Positions 16,801-24,093 of a stretch of 44,647 nucleotides of DNA are shown piece after piece. The notes beneath the pieces are model-generated. The model made no database searches, was not told where the DNA came from, and saw nothing but the letters and a program-made list of their open reading frames with translations. Every line of letters starts with the position of its first letter. Position 1 is the stretch's first letter. The position numbers and the translations under genes were made by a program. This DNA is from an uncultured Collinsella sp. Lineage in GTDB: Bacteria; Actinomycetota; Coriobacteriia; Coriobacteriales; Coriobacteriaceae. The stretch spans positions 1 to 44,647 of the forward strand of contig CABRNM010000013.1 of assembly GCA_902472315.1 (NCBI GenBank). The letters are read 5' to 3'.

Positions 16801-18918
16801 ATGGCATCTGCTGCGAAGCGTGACGGTCGCGCCGTGGTGACGACATGCGGTGGATGCTATGCCGATTGCGCCTTTGCAGCCCATGTTGAGGATGGGCGTG
16901 TGATGGCTGAGTTGCCGGTTGTGGGGCATCCGTGCGCGGCGCGTGCCCTATGCGCCCGCGGACGGCATCGTCTGGCAATGCCGTTTGACGAGCGCGATCG
17001 CATCGTGCACCCCATGCGACGCCGCCAGGATGGCTTGGGGTTCGATGCGATTTCCTGGGACGAGGCGTTTGCCCAGATTGCCGAGCGTCTTTTGGGGATT
17101 GTTGGCGAGCGCGGGCCCCGTGCACTGGGCATGACGCTCGGCGTGCCCTCGTTCGACCGCTACTGGGCGTATCGTTTTATGCATGCGCTTGGTTCGCCCA
17201 ACGTGTACGGTGCCGACGGTGCCTGCGAGGTAAGCCGACTTACCGGTTGGGAGCACAGCTTGGGCTATAGTCCCGCCTCCGACCTGGCGCACACCGATTG
17301 CATCATGTATCTGGGGCGCTCCATTGTCGATTCGTCGACGATGGGGGCCGTTGATGCGCTCAACGATGCCCGTCGCCGTGGGGCGAAGATTATCGTGGTC
17401 GACCCCCGGCGCAGTGGCTCGGCTGCGCTTGCCGACCGCTGGCTGCGCGTGCGCCCGGGCTGCGACTTGGCGCTGCTGTTGGGTATTGTCCACGTGTTGA
17501 TTGCCGAGGACCTGTACGATCACGAGTTCGTGACCCGCTATACCACGGGCTTTGACGAGCTGGCGCAGGCGGCCAGTGCTTGGACACCCGAGTGGGCCGA
17601 ATCGATGTGCGACGTGCCGGCCGCAGAGATTGTCGCCACGGCGCTCGATCTCGCTGCCGCCGCGCCTGCCGCTGTGGTGGATGCGGGTTTTCATGGTGGC
17701 ATCGGCATCGCGTATGCCAATAGCACCCAGACCGCACGCGCTATCTGCTTGGTCGATGTGCTGCTGGGCTGTATTGGACATGCGGGTGGCGCGCTCAATC
17801 CGCCCACACCGCTTTCACTGGGCGACCTCGATCCCACGCGCTTTGCGACGCCGCCGGTGCCGCGCGAGCCCAAGCTGGGGTCCGAGCGCTATCCACTGGT
17901 CGATCCGGTGCGCGGGCTGTGCACGACCATCGGTCAGTCGATTCTTGCTGGCGATTTGCGTGGGCTCATCGTCTATGCCAGTAACCCCGGTGCGGGCTAT
18001 GGCAATGCACAGGCTTGGCTGGGTATTTTGCAGAAGCTCGACTTGCTCGTGACGATTGATATTCGCTGGTCCGAGACGGCGCGTGCTTCTGACTTCGTGC
18101 TGCCCGACGTGACGTATCTCGAGGCCGACCGCGGCGTGGGCACGGTCGTGGGCGTCAACGATTCGCGGGTGTTCTACCGCAACGCCGTGCTGCCCGTGCA
18201 GCATGACGGCACGCGTCCCGGTCGGGAGATTTTTGCCGGTCTGGCACAGGCGTGTGGTGTGGGCGAGTACTTCCAGTTTACGTCTGACGATCTGGCGGCT
18301 GCCCAGGTGGCGCCTTTTGGAATCAATCTGGACGAGCTCAAGGAGCGCGGCTGGGCCGACACGGGTGTTGCGTTGTCGTCGCGTACGGGCGAGCCGGCGA
18401 TTCCCTTGGATGGCGGCAAAATTGCGCTGGCAAGCGACGTATGGGAACGAGCCGGCCTGGGTCGTGTGCCCAACTGGATCGCGCCCATGGTGGAGCCCGG
18501 CCCGGGGATGTTTCGTCTCATTAGCGGCAACCGTCCCTTTGAGTCGCACACTTCGCGAAGGCTTGCGGCCCAAGGTGCCGCCGAGGCTGGATCGGACCTG
18601 GATGCCGTGCAGATGAATGCCGATGCCGCTGCGCGCATGGGTATTGCCGACGGCGAGATCGTCGAACTCGTGAGCGATATGGGCCGCGACCGCGTGCGCG
18701 TGGAGACGACGCCGTATCTGCATCCGGCGTGCATCTTTACGTCGGCCGCCCCCGGTGGGCGTTCGTTTGGCGCCGATGCCGGTGGCGCTCAGGCCTTGGG
18801 CGTGGGCCCGCTCGACCATACACCTTTGCGCTGGGACCCGTTGACGGGCGCCGCGCTCACCCAGGAAAACGCCGTTCGCGTGGAAAAGATCGCGGCGCGC
18901 GAGGATAATAACGAGTAA
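16801..18918 (+). CDS. Molybdopterin-dependent oxidoreductase, DMSO reductase family, orphan, 705 aa
   Basis: Bis-MGD oxidoreductase of unknown substrate. A [4Fe-4S] motif lies at the N-terminus (CGGCYADC, then C near residue 44) and a cysteine in GADGACEVSRLTG is at the place where FdhF has Sec, a likely Mo ligand as in thiosulfate/polysulfide reductases. Further family segments are IIVVDPRRSGSA, IVYASNPG and the C-terminal dinucleotide-binding domain (LISGNRPFESHTSR). It has no signal peptide and no adjacent iron-sulfur or membrane subunit, so it is probably cytoplasmic and uses a soluble carrier or the nearby ferredoxins. Start at ATG 16801 behind AAAGGGG. It stands between focA's terminator and selA. 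A PhsA/PsrA-like or Cys-type formate dehydrogenase-like role is possible. Confidence 0.82.
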   Translation: MASAAKRDGRAVVTTCGGCYADCAFAAHVEDGRVMAELPVVGHPCAARALCARGRHRLAMPFDERDRIVHPMRRRQDGLGFDAISWDEAFAQIAERLLGIVGERGPRALGMTLGVPSFDRYWAYRFMHALGSPNVYGADGACEVSRLTGWEHSLGYSPASDLAHTDCIMYLGRSIVDSSTMGAVDALNDARRRGAKIIVVDPRRSGSAALADRWLRVRPGCDLALLLGIVHVLIAEDLYDHEFVTRYTTGFDELAQAASAWTPEWAESMCDVPAAEIVATALDLAAAAPAAVVDAGFHGGIGIAYANSTQTARAICLVDVLLGCIGHAGGALNPPTPLSLGDLDPTRFATPPVPREPKLGSERYPLVDPVRGLCTTIGQSILAGDLRGLIVYASNPGAGYGNAQAWLGILQKLDLLVTIDIRWSETARASDFVLPDVTYLEADRGVGTVVGVNDSRVFYRNAVLPVQHDGTRPGREIFAGLAQACGVGEYFQFTSDDLAAAQVAPFGINLDELKERGWADTGVALSSRTGEPAIPLDGGKIALASDVWERAGLGRVPNWIAPMVEPGPGMFRLISGNRPFESHTSRRLAAQGAAEAGSDLDAVQMNADAAARMGIADGEIVELVSDMGRDRVRVETTPYLHPACIFTSAAPGGRSFGADAGGAQALGVGPLDHTPLRWDPLTGAALTQENAVRVEKIAAREDNNE

Positions 18919-18970
18919 TTGACTCAGCTGATGTATTCGACTGATCCACGTTTCTTTTGAAAGGCCGCAC

Positions 18971-20428
18971 ATGAGCGATAGCCAGAACATGTCCGATGAG
19001 GTACGCGCCCGCCTGCGCGCCATTCCTTCCGTCAACGAGCTGCTTGCCGAGTGGCCGGTGGTGAAGGCGACAGGGGAGACCTGCGACGCGGTGGTCCATG
19101 CTGCCGTGACGGCTGAGCTCGACGAGGAGCGCGCCGCAATTCGTGCCGGTGCCGCCCCGCGCTCTAAGCGCGACCTGGCTTCGGCCATCGAGTGGCGTGC
19201 GCACCGCTCCGCGTTGCCGAGCCTGCGTCCCGCCGTCAACGCCACGGGTGTTGTTATCCATACCAACCTGGGTCGAGCCCCGCTCGCGGAGTCGGCCGCC
19301 AAGGCCGTGGCCGAGGTCGCGCGCGGCTACAGCACGCTTGAGTACAGCGTGGACACCTGCTCGCGCGGGTCGCGCAAGGAACATGCCGCGCAGCTCATCC
19401 GCTCGCTTACCGGTGCCGAGGACGCGCTGGTCGTTAATAATAACGCGGCTGCCGTGCTGTTGGTGCTGGCGACCCATGCCGCAGGCAAGGAGGTCATCGT
19501 CAGCCGCGGCGAGCTTGTCGAGATCGGCGGCAGTTTCCGTATCCCCGATGTTATGGCGGCTTCGGGCGCCAAACTCGTCGAGGTCGGCGCCACCAATCGC
19601 ACGCACCTGACAGATTATGAGCAAGCCATCACGCCCGATACGGCGATGATCCTTAAGGTCCATCCTTCCAACTATCGCATCGAGGGTTTTCACGAGGAGG
19701 TGGGTTCTCGGGAGCTTGCGGCGCTTGCTCACAAGCATGGCCTGCTGTTCTACGAGGACCAGGGCTCGGGCGCGCTGTTGCCCGATGACATCTTGGTGCG
19801 CGGCGGCGAAGAAACCACGCCGGCTTCGGTTTTGGCAGGGCTCGATCTGGTGTCGTGCTCGGGCGATAAACTGCTCGGTGCCGCACAAGCGGGCATTATC
19901 ATGGGCCGTCGCAATCTGGTCCAGGCCTGTGGGTCACATCCGCTTATGCGCGCCCTGCGCCCGGGCAAGCTCGCGCTGACGGCGCTCGAGGCCACGCTGC
20001 GTATCTACATGGACGGCGCCGATGTTGCCCATCGCGATATTCCGGTGCTCAGCATGCTTACGCTGCCGCAGGCCCATTTGGAGCGACGTGCCCGCAAGCT
20101 ACGCGATCGTATGGTCGCCGGGCTCGATAAGGCTGGCTACCCGTGTGCCGTTCAGGTGGAGATCGTCGAGGAATCGTCGACCCCTGGTGGCGGCTCGCTG
20201 CCTACCGTGGAGCTGCCCACCATGTGCGTTGCCGTGCGCCTCGTCGATGAGCGTCTTTCCGTTGACGCACTCAAGCGCTCGCTCGTCCAAGATTTCGACA
20301 CGCCGGTCGTCACGCGCGCCTCGCACGATCGCGTCCTGTTTGACGTGCGCACACTCGTGGGTGACCGCGATATCGAGACGGCGGCATCGACGCTCGTCGC
20401 GTGCGTTAAGAAGGCGATTGCTCGATGA
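18971..20428 (+). CDS. selA: L-seryl-tRNA(Sec) selenium transferase, 485 aa
   Basis: PLP enzyme that converts Ser-tRNA(Sec) to Sec-tRNA(Sec) with selenophosphate. The PLP lysine is in SGDKLLGAAQAGII (about residue 300). An N-terminal domain of about 80 residues precedes RPAVNATGVVIHTNLGRAPL, the usual SelA entry to the core. Length fits the family (463 aa in E. coli). AAAGG stands 8 bases before ATG. Its last bases overlap selB (ATGA), so both are co-translated. It serves FdhF upstream; the selenophosphate synthetase gene selD is not in the window. Confidence 0.95.
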   Translation: MSDSQNMSDEVRARLRAIPSVNELLAEWPVVKATGETCDAVVHAAVTAELDEERAAIRAGAAPRSKRDLASAIEWRAHRSALPSLRPAVNATGVVIHTNLGRAPLAESAAKAVAEVARGYSTLEYSVDTCSRGSRKEHAAQLIRSLTGAEDALVVNNNAAAVLLVLATHAAGKEVIVSRGELVEIGGSFRIPDVMAASGAKLVEVGATNRTHLTDYEQAITPDTAMILKVHPSNYRIEGFHEEVGSRELAALAHKHGLLFYEDQGSGALLPDDILVRGGEETTPASVLAGLDLVSCSGDKLLGAAQAGIIMGRRNLVQACGSHPLMRALRPGKLALTALEATLRIYMDGADVAHRDIPVLSMLTLPQAHLERRARKLRDRMVAGLDKAGYPCAVQVEIVEESSTPGGGSLPTVELPTMCVAVRLVDERLSVDALKRSLVQDFDTPVVTRASHDRVLFDVRTLVGDRDIETAASTLVACVKKAIAR

Positions 20429-22392
20429 GTGAGGTTCAGGCGCTGGTGGAGTGTCCCGTTATCGTTGGCACGGCGGGCCACGTTGACCACGGCAAGTCGG
20501 CGTTGATCGAGGCGCTGACCGGCAAGAATCCCGACCGTCTGGAGGTTGAGCGCCGTCGCGGTATGACCGTGGAGCTGGGCTTTGGCGAGCTGGCACTGCT
20601 GAGTGGCAAGATCGTCGGCCTGGTCGACGTGCCGGGCCACGCGCATTACCTGCGCGCCATGGTGCAGGGTGCGACAGGCATCGACGTTGCCGTGCTGGTG
20701 GTCTCTGCCGTTGAGGGTGTAATGCCGCAGACGCGCGAGCACGTGCACGTGCTGGAGCTGCTGGGCGTCACGCATATGGTGGTGGCGCTGACGATGTGTG
20801 ACCTGGCCGATGCCGAGATGACCGAGCTTGCCGAGCTCGATGTCGATGACTTTTTGTCGGGTACCGTGTTTGCGGGCGCGCCGATTGTGCCCGTGTCGTC
20901 TAAGACGGGCGAGGGGATCGACGGGCTGCTTGCGGTGCTCGACGAGCGGGTAAGTGCCTGCTGGGATGCCTGCCGCGACCGTGCCGAGCGCACCGATGCC
21001 GCGCCGCGCCTGCCGATTGACCGCTGCTTTACGATTAAGGGCGTCGGTACTGTCGTAACGGGAACGCTGCACGATGCGCCGGTTGCGGTGGGCGACGAGC
21101 TGATGGCCTTGCCGTCTCGTACGGTCTGTCGCGTGCGCGGGATTCAGGTGCATGGCGATACGCCGCGCGCGCTGCCTGGTCAGCGTGTGGCGCTCAACCT
21201 AGTTGGTGACGGTGCCGCGGCGCTTGACCGTGGCGAGATGCTGGGCGTTGCGGACCGCTTTGGCCAGACGTTGCGCTTTATGATGACGTTCACCTACCTC
21301 GGCCGCGAGGGCGCCAAGCCGCGCGTGCTCGAGTCGGGCGCGCGTGTGCATGTGATGGCCGGCACGGCCGAGGTCGTCGGCCGCATCATGCTATTGGAGG
21401 GCGAGGCCCCCATGGCGGTGGGCGAGACCCGTACCGTGCAGGTGCGCCTGGATGATCCGCTGCCGCTGCGTGCCGGAGACCATGCCGTGGTGCTGTCGTA
21501 TTCGCCCGTTATGCTCATCGGCGGCGGGCGCGTGCTGCTTTCGCGCTGCCGTCGCTCGCGCGAGCTTTCTGCCGGCGAGCGCGCACTGTTTGCGGCACTT
21601 GAGTCCGGCGATACCGCGGGCGGTGTGGGCGCTTGGCTGGCGCTGCAGATGCTGCCAGTTACGGCGGTTGATGTTGCCGACGCTTTGGATCTTGGTGTCG
21701 GCGAGGTCGATGCCGCACTGCGCGGGTTGGTGTCGCAGGGCTCTGTTCGCAAGCTTGCTGTGGGTGATGCGGACTACTTGGCGGACGCCGTGGTGCTCGA
21801 CGCTGCGATGGATGCACTGGCGGCGACCCTGTCAGCCATGCACGCGGCGTCTCCCAAGGAGACGGGCTTTACGCCCGGCGCCGTTGCCCATGCTGCGTGG
21901 CCTGCCGCTGATGATGGCGTTGCCGCGGCTCTGATTGCCGAGGGCTGCTCGCGTGGCGTGTGTGCCGCCGAGGGTGCCGAGGTATTCGACCCGCACTCCG
22001 CTGCCGCCGCGGCGCGTGTGGTGCGCGAGGCCTGCGAACGTATCGTTGCCTTGCTGGACGAAGCCGGCCTCGATGCACCGATATTGCCCGAGGTGGGCGA
22101 GCAGTTGCAGCTCGATCGCGACACCATGACGCGTGCCCTGCGCGAGCTTTCGCTCAATCGCTCGATCGTTAAGGTCGAGCGCGACGTTGCCCTGTCCGCT
22201 GCCGCCGAGGCCCATGCGCGCGAGCTTGTTGCCGCCGCCATTGAGGCAGCCGGCGGTGCTGCCACCACGAGCGTACTGCGCGAGGCCCTGGGTGTGTCGC
22301 GCAAACGTGCCATCAGCATCTTGGAGCACCTGGATGCCGTGCGCTTTACGGTGCTCGACAAGGATGCCGGCGGCCTGAGGTCCCTGCGCTAG
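20425..22392 (+). CDS. selB: Selenocysteine-specific elongation factor, 655 aa
   Basis: GTPase delivering Sec-tRNA(Sec) to UGA codons marked by a SECIS hairpin. The P-loop GHVDHGKS (about 18-25), effector region RRGMTVELGFG and DVPGHAHY (G3) are intact. The G4 motif, normally [NT]KxD (TKAD in E. coli SelB), reads TMCD here (LTMCDLAD). Domains II and III follow, then about 250 residues of winged-helix repeats for SECIS binding. Length is slightly more than E. coli (614 aa). It overlaps selA by four bases and is followed after 25 bases by a 67-nt palindromic repeat and then selC. Confidence 0.93.
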   Translation: MSEVQALVECPVIVGTAGHVDHGKSALIEALTGKNPDRLEVERRRGMTVELGFGELALLSGKIVGLVDVPGHAHYLRAMVQGATGIDVAVLVVSAVEGVMPQTREHVHVLELLGVTHMVVALTMCDLADAEMTELAELDVDDFLSGTVFAGAPIVPVSSKTGEGIDGLLAVLDERVSACWDACRDRAERTDAAPRLPIDRCFTIKGVGTVVTGTLHDAPVAVGDELMALPSRTVCRVRGIQVHGDTPRALPGQRVALNLVGDGAAALDRGEMLGVADRFGQTLRFMMTFTYLGREGAKPRVLESGARVHVMAGTAEVVGRIMLLEGEAPMAVGETRTVQVRLDDPLPLRAGDHAVVLSYSPVMLIGGGRVLLSRCRRSRELSAGERALFAALESGDTAGGVGAWLALQMLPVTAVDVADALDLGVGEVDAALRGLVSQGSVRKLAVGDADYLADAVVLDAAMDALAATLSAMHAASPKETGFTPGAVAHAAWPAADDGVAAALIAEGCSRGVCAAEGAEVFDPHSAAAAARVVREACERIVALLDEAGLDAPILPEVGEQLQLDRDTMTRALRELSLNRSIVKVERDVALSAAAEAHARELVAAAIEAAGGAATTSVLREALGVSRKRAISILEHLDAVRFTVLDKDAGGLRSLR

Positions 22393-22417
22393 GCCGGTCA
22401 CTCGCTCCCGCCTCCTC

Positions 22418-22484
22418 AGTTGCGGTGAAATAGTTCCTATTTGGAGGCTTTGGCAGCAAATACAGGAACTATTCCACCGCAACT
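22418..22484. repeat. 67-nt palindromic repeat, type 1 copy A
   Basis: Hairpin with outer arms AGTTGCGGTG and CACCGCAACT as in copies at 25529, 37858 and 40932. The inner stem is different (ATAGTTCCT with AGGAACTAT, against ATACGGACTG with CAGTCCGTAT in B and D) yet still self-complementary. It lies 25 bases after selB and is followed by a T-rich stretch (TCTTTTT at 22492), so it could also end the selAB transcript. Confidence 0.85.
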
Positions 22485-22541
22485 TCTTGTTCGTCTTTTT
22501 GGGATGGAGCCGTTTCGGTTTGGTAAAATACCGCCGCACTT

Positions 22542-22638
22542 GGGAACGGATGGGCTCCGGTGGGCTCCGCGGTCCTCAAAACCGTTGCGAGGCGTGCAAA
22601 ACGTCTTGGATGTGTTCGATTCACATACGTTCCCGCCA
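22542..22638 (+). tRNA. selC: tRNA-Sec (anticodon TCA), CCA encoded
   Basis: Folding by eye gives the whole bacterial tRNA-Sec plan. Acceptor GGGAACGG pairs with ACGTTCCC (7 pairs plus one G-A). The D-stem has 6 bp (GGGCTC/GGGCTC with two G-U) with a 4-nt loop CGGT. The anticodon arm is GCGGT-CCTCAAA-ACCGT with TCA at 22576-22578. The variable arm has 8 bp (CGAGGCGT/ACGTCTTG) and a 5-nt loop. The T-arm is ATGTG-TTCGATT-CACAT, the discriminator is G and CCA is encoded. Position 33 is C instead of the near-universal U. A TAAAAT box (22524-22529) is a possible -10. It decodes the UGA of fdhF and lies just after selB. Confidence 0.93.
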
Positions 22639-22646
22639 TACGCTAC

Positions 22647-22702
22647 CAGCGCTTTTGTGCTCGCGGTCTTGCTGCGTGCCGCAAAGGCGCTGTTTTGTTT
22701 TT
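22647..22702 (+). terminator. Probable terminator after selC
   Basis: CAGCGCTTTTGTG pairs with the segment ending CGCAAAGGCGCTG (two G-U pairs), followed by TTTTGTTTTT. It starts nine bases after the tRNA CCA end. Confidence 0.7.
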
Positions 22703-22792
22703 GCACGAGCTTTTCGTAGCGCCGCTATTTCGGCGGCGGTATTTAGATTCGTGCACCGGGTTTTGAATGTGCCGATGGGGGTGTTTTGCCGT

Positions 22793-23425
22793 ATGACTAC
22801 CGTAAGACGGGCCAATCTTTCTTGTGTCGTCCAGGCGGGCGGGCTGTCCTCGCGCATGGGCTGCGATAAGTCGCGCATGGCGTTTTGCGGCGAGCCGCTC
22901 ATCGAACGCGTGCTGGGTCGGCTGGCGCCAGTTGCCGGCGAGTTGGTCGTGACGACTTCGCGTCCCAGCGAGCTTGCCTACCTTGAGGAGCGCGCGTTTG
23001 GCGGCCTGGTACCGCGAATAGTGTCGGACCTTGAGGGGCCGGCGGGCGCCATGCGCGGCATCGCGAGTTCGCTGACTGCGGCCCGGCTGCCTCTCGTTGC
23101 TATTGTCGCCTGTGATATGCCGTTTGTCTCTTCGGAGCTAATCGGTGCCCTTGCTGGCTGTGTCGAGGCCGAGGCGCTCGACGTGTGCGTGCCGCGCGAG
23201 GAGCGGGGGATTGAGCCGCTTTGCGCCGTCTGGCGCCGTGACGCGTGTGCGCCGGTTGCCCAAGAGCTGCTCGCCGGTGACCGTCAGCGAATCCGCTGCC
23301 TGATCGACCGGGTGAACGCCGGGTATTTGGACGAGCCTCAGATTGTCGCGGTCGCCGGCTCGACGCTCTGCTTCGAGAACGTCAATACGCCCGAGGAGTT
23401 TGCGGCGGCCGAGTTACTCGCCTAG
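22793..23425 (+). CDS. mobA: MobA-like molybdenum cofactor guanylyltransferase, 210 aa
   Basis: Would attach GMP to molybdopterin to make the MGD cofactor used by FdhF and by the 16801 oxidoreductase. The nucleotide-binding signature VVQAGGLSSRMGCDKSRMAF (about residues 12-31), then GEPLIERVL, and CDMPFVS match MobA. The start is ATG 22793, supported by a GGGGGTG about ten bases upstream; an in-frame ATG at 22775 is an alternative. It lies between selC and the Se/S-carrier-like gene, with 15 bases to the latter. A CTP-using MocA is less likely from the signature but cannot be excluded by eye, which matters because the hydroxylase at 25679 would need MCD. Confidence 0.82.
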   Translation: MTTVRRANLSCVVQAGGLSSRMGCDKSRMAFCGEPLIERVLGRLAPVAGELVVTTSRPSELAYLEERAFGGLVPRIVSDLEGPAGAMRGIASSLTAARLPLVAIVACDMPFVSSELIGALAGCVEAEALDVCVPREERGIEPLCAVWRRDACAPVAQELLAGDRQRIRCLIDRVNAGYLDEPQIVAVAGSTLCFENVNTPEEFAAAELLA

Positions 23426-23440
23426 ACGATTGGAGTTGCC

Positions 23441-23836
23441 ATGTCTCACGATATTTGTCCCGACACGGGAGAACCTTGCATTTGCGACGGGTCCGAACCC
23501 TGTACCTGCGGTTGCGGTGGCTGTGGACATACTGCGGAAGAGGAAGCGGCCGCCGCGGCGTATCGCGATGCACACCGCGAAGGCCCGTCCGGTGATGCCC
23601 TCGACCACGAACGCAAAATCATCGTGTCGTTCGACAGCACCTTCGATGTGATGGAATGCGAACAGCTGTGTCTTGCCTCCGGTGTGCCCGGGCGCATCAT
23701 GCCGCTGCCCGGCTCCATCACCGCCGGCTGCGGGCTGTGCTGGGCCATGCCGTTCTCGGGCGATGCCCTCGCCGCCTTCCGCGCCGCCACCGAGGGCCGC
23801 GTAACCCCCGCCGACTACCACCAGCTCGTTCTCTAA
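23441..23836 (+). CDS. Cys-rich protein with C-terminal Se/S-carrier-like (DUF3343) domain, 131 aa
   Basis: The C-terminal ~75 residues (IIVSFDSTFDVMECEQLCLA, then GRIMPLPGSITAGCGLCW) match the DUF3343 family, annotated as putative selenium/sulfur carrier proteins, with a Cys pair in GCGLC. The N-terminal 35 residues hold nine cysteines and a histidine (CPDTGEPCICDG, CTCGCGGCGH) and probably bind metal or act as a second thiol site. A linker of acid/alanine residues joins them. ATG lies 15 bases after mobA. Location beside selA, selB, selC and mobA supports a role in selenium or sulfur delivery, but this is inference; the family's biochemistry is unproven. Confidence 0.72.
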   Translation: MSHDICPDTGEPCICDGSEPCTCGCGGCGHTAEEEAAAAAYRDAHREGPSGDALDHERKIIVSFDSTFDVMECEQLCLASGVPGRIMPLPGSITAGCGLCWAMPFSGDALAAFRAATEGRVTPADYHQLVL

Positions 23837-23842
23837 CCACCA

Positions 23843-23881
23843 AAACCACCACAAAGGTGCCTGTCCCCAATGTGGTGGTTT
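23843..23881. repeat. REP-like hairpin with GGGGACAGGCACCTTT core
   Basis: AAACCACCACA (23843-23853) and TGTGGTGGTTT (23871-23881) form a perfect 11-bp stem. The loop, read on the minus strand, contains GGGGACAGGCACCTTT, the GGGAC...CCTTT motif also found at 39706, 40870, 40897 and 41033-41071. Located just after the 23441 gene. The remaining bases to gdhA (23882-24093) show no other structure I can support. Confidence 0.6.
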
Positions 23882-24093
23882 GGAACATGTGGACGAAACA
23901 GCTTCGAAACACGCGATTTGTACGTCAGGTGCTCAAAAACGCTTCTACCTGCATCGTAATCAAAACGAAACATCCGCTCGTCGGCTTATGCGAAACTTTG
24001 CCGCAACAGTGCGATATTATCCATACTCGATAAAGTTCGCGGCGCATAGGGTGCCGCGACCAACATTTTTCGTTTCCCATCATTGGAGGAAGC

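Noticed and set aside
22487..22792. Longer mobA starting at 22487
   Set aside because: That frame runs through selC and its terminator; the MobA fold begins after ATG 22793.
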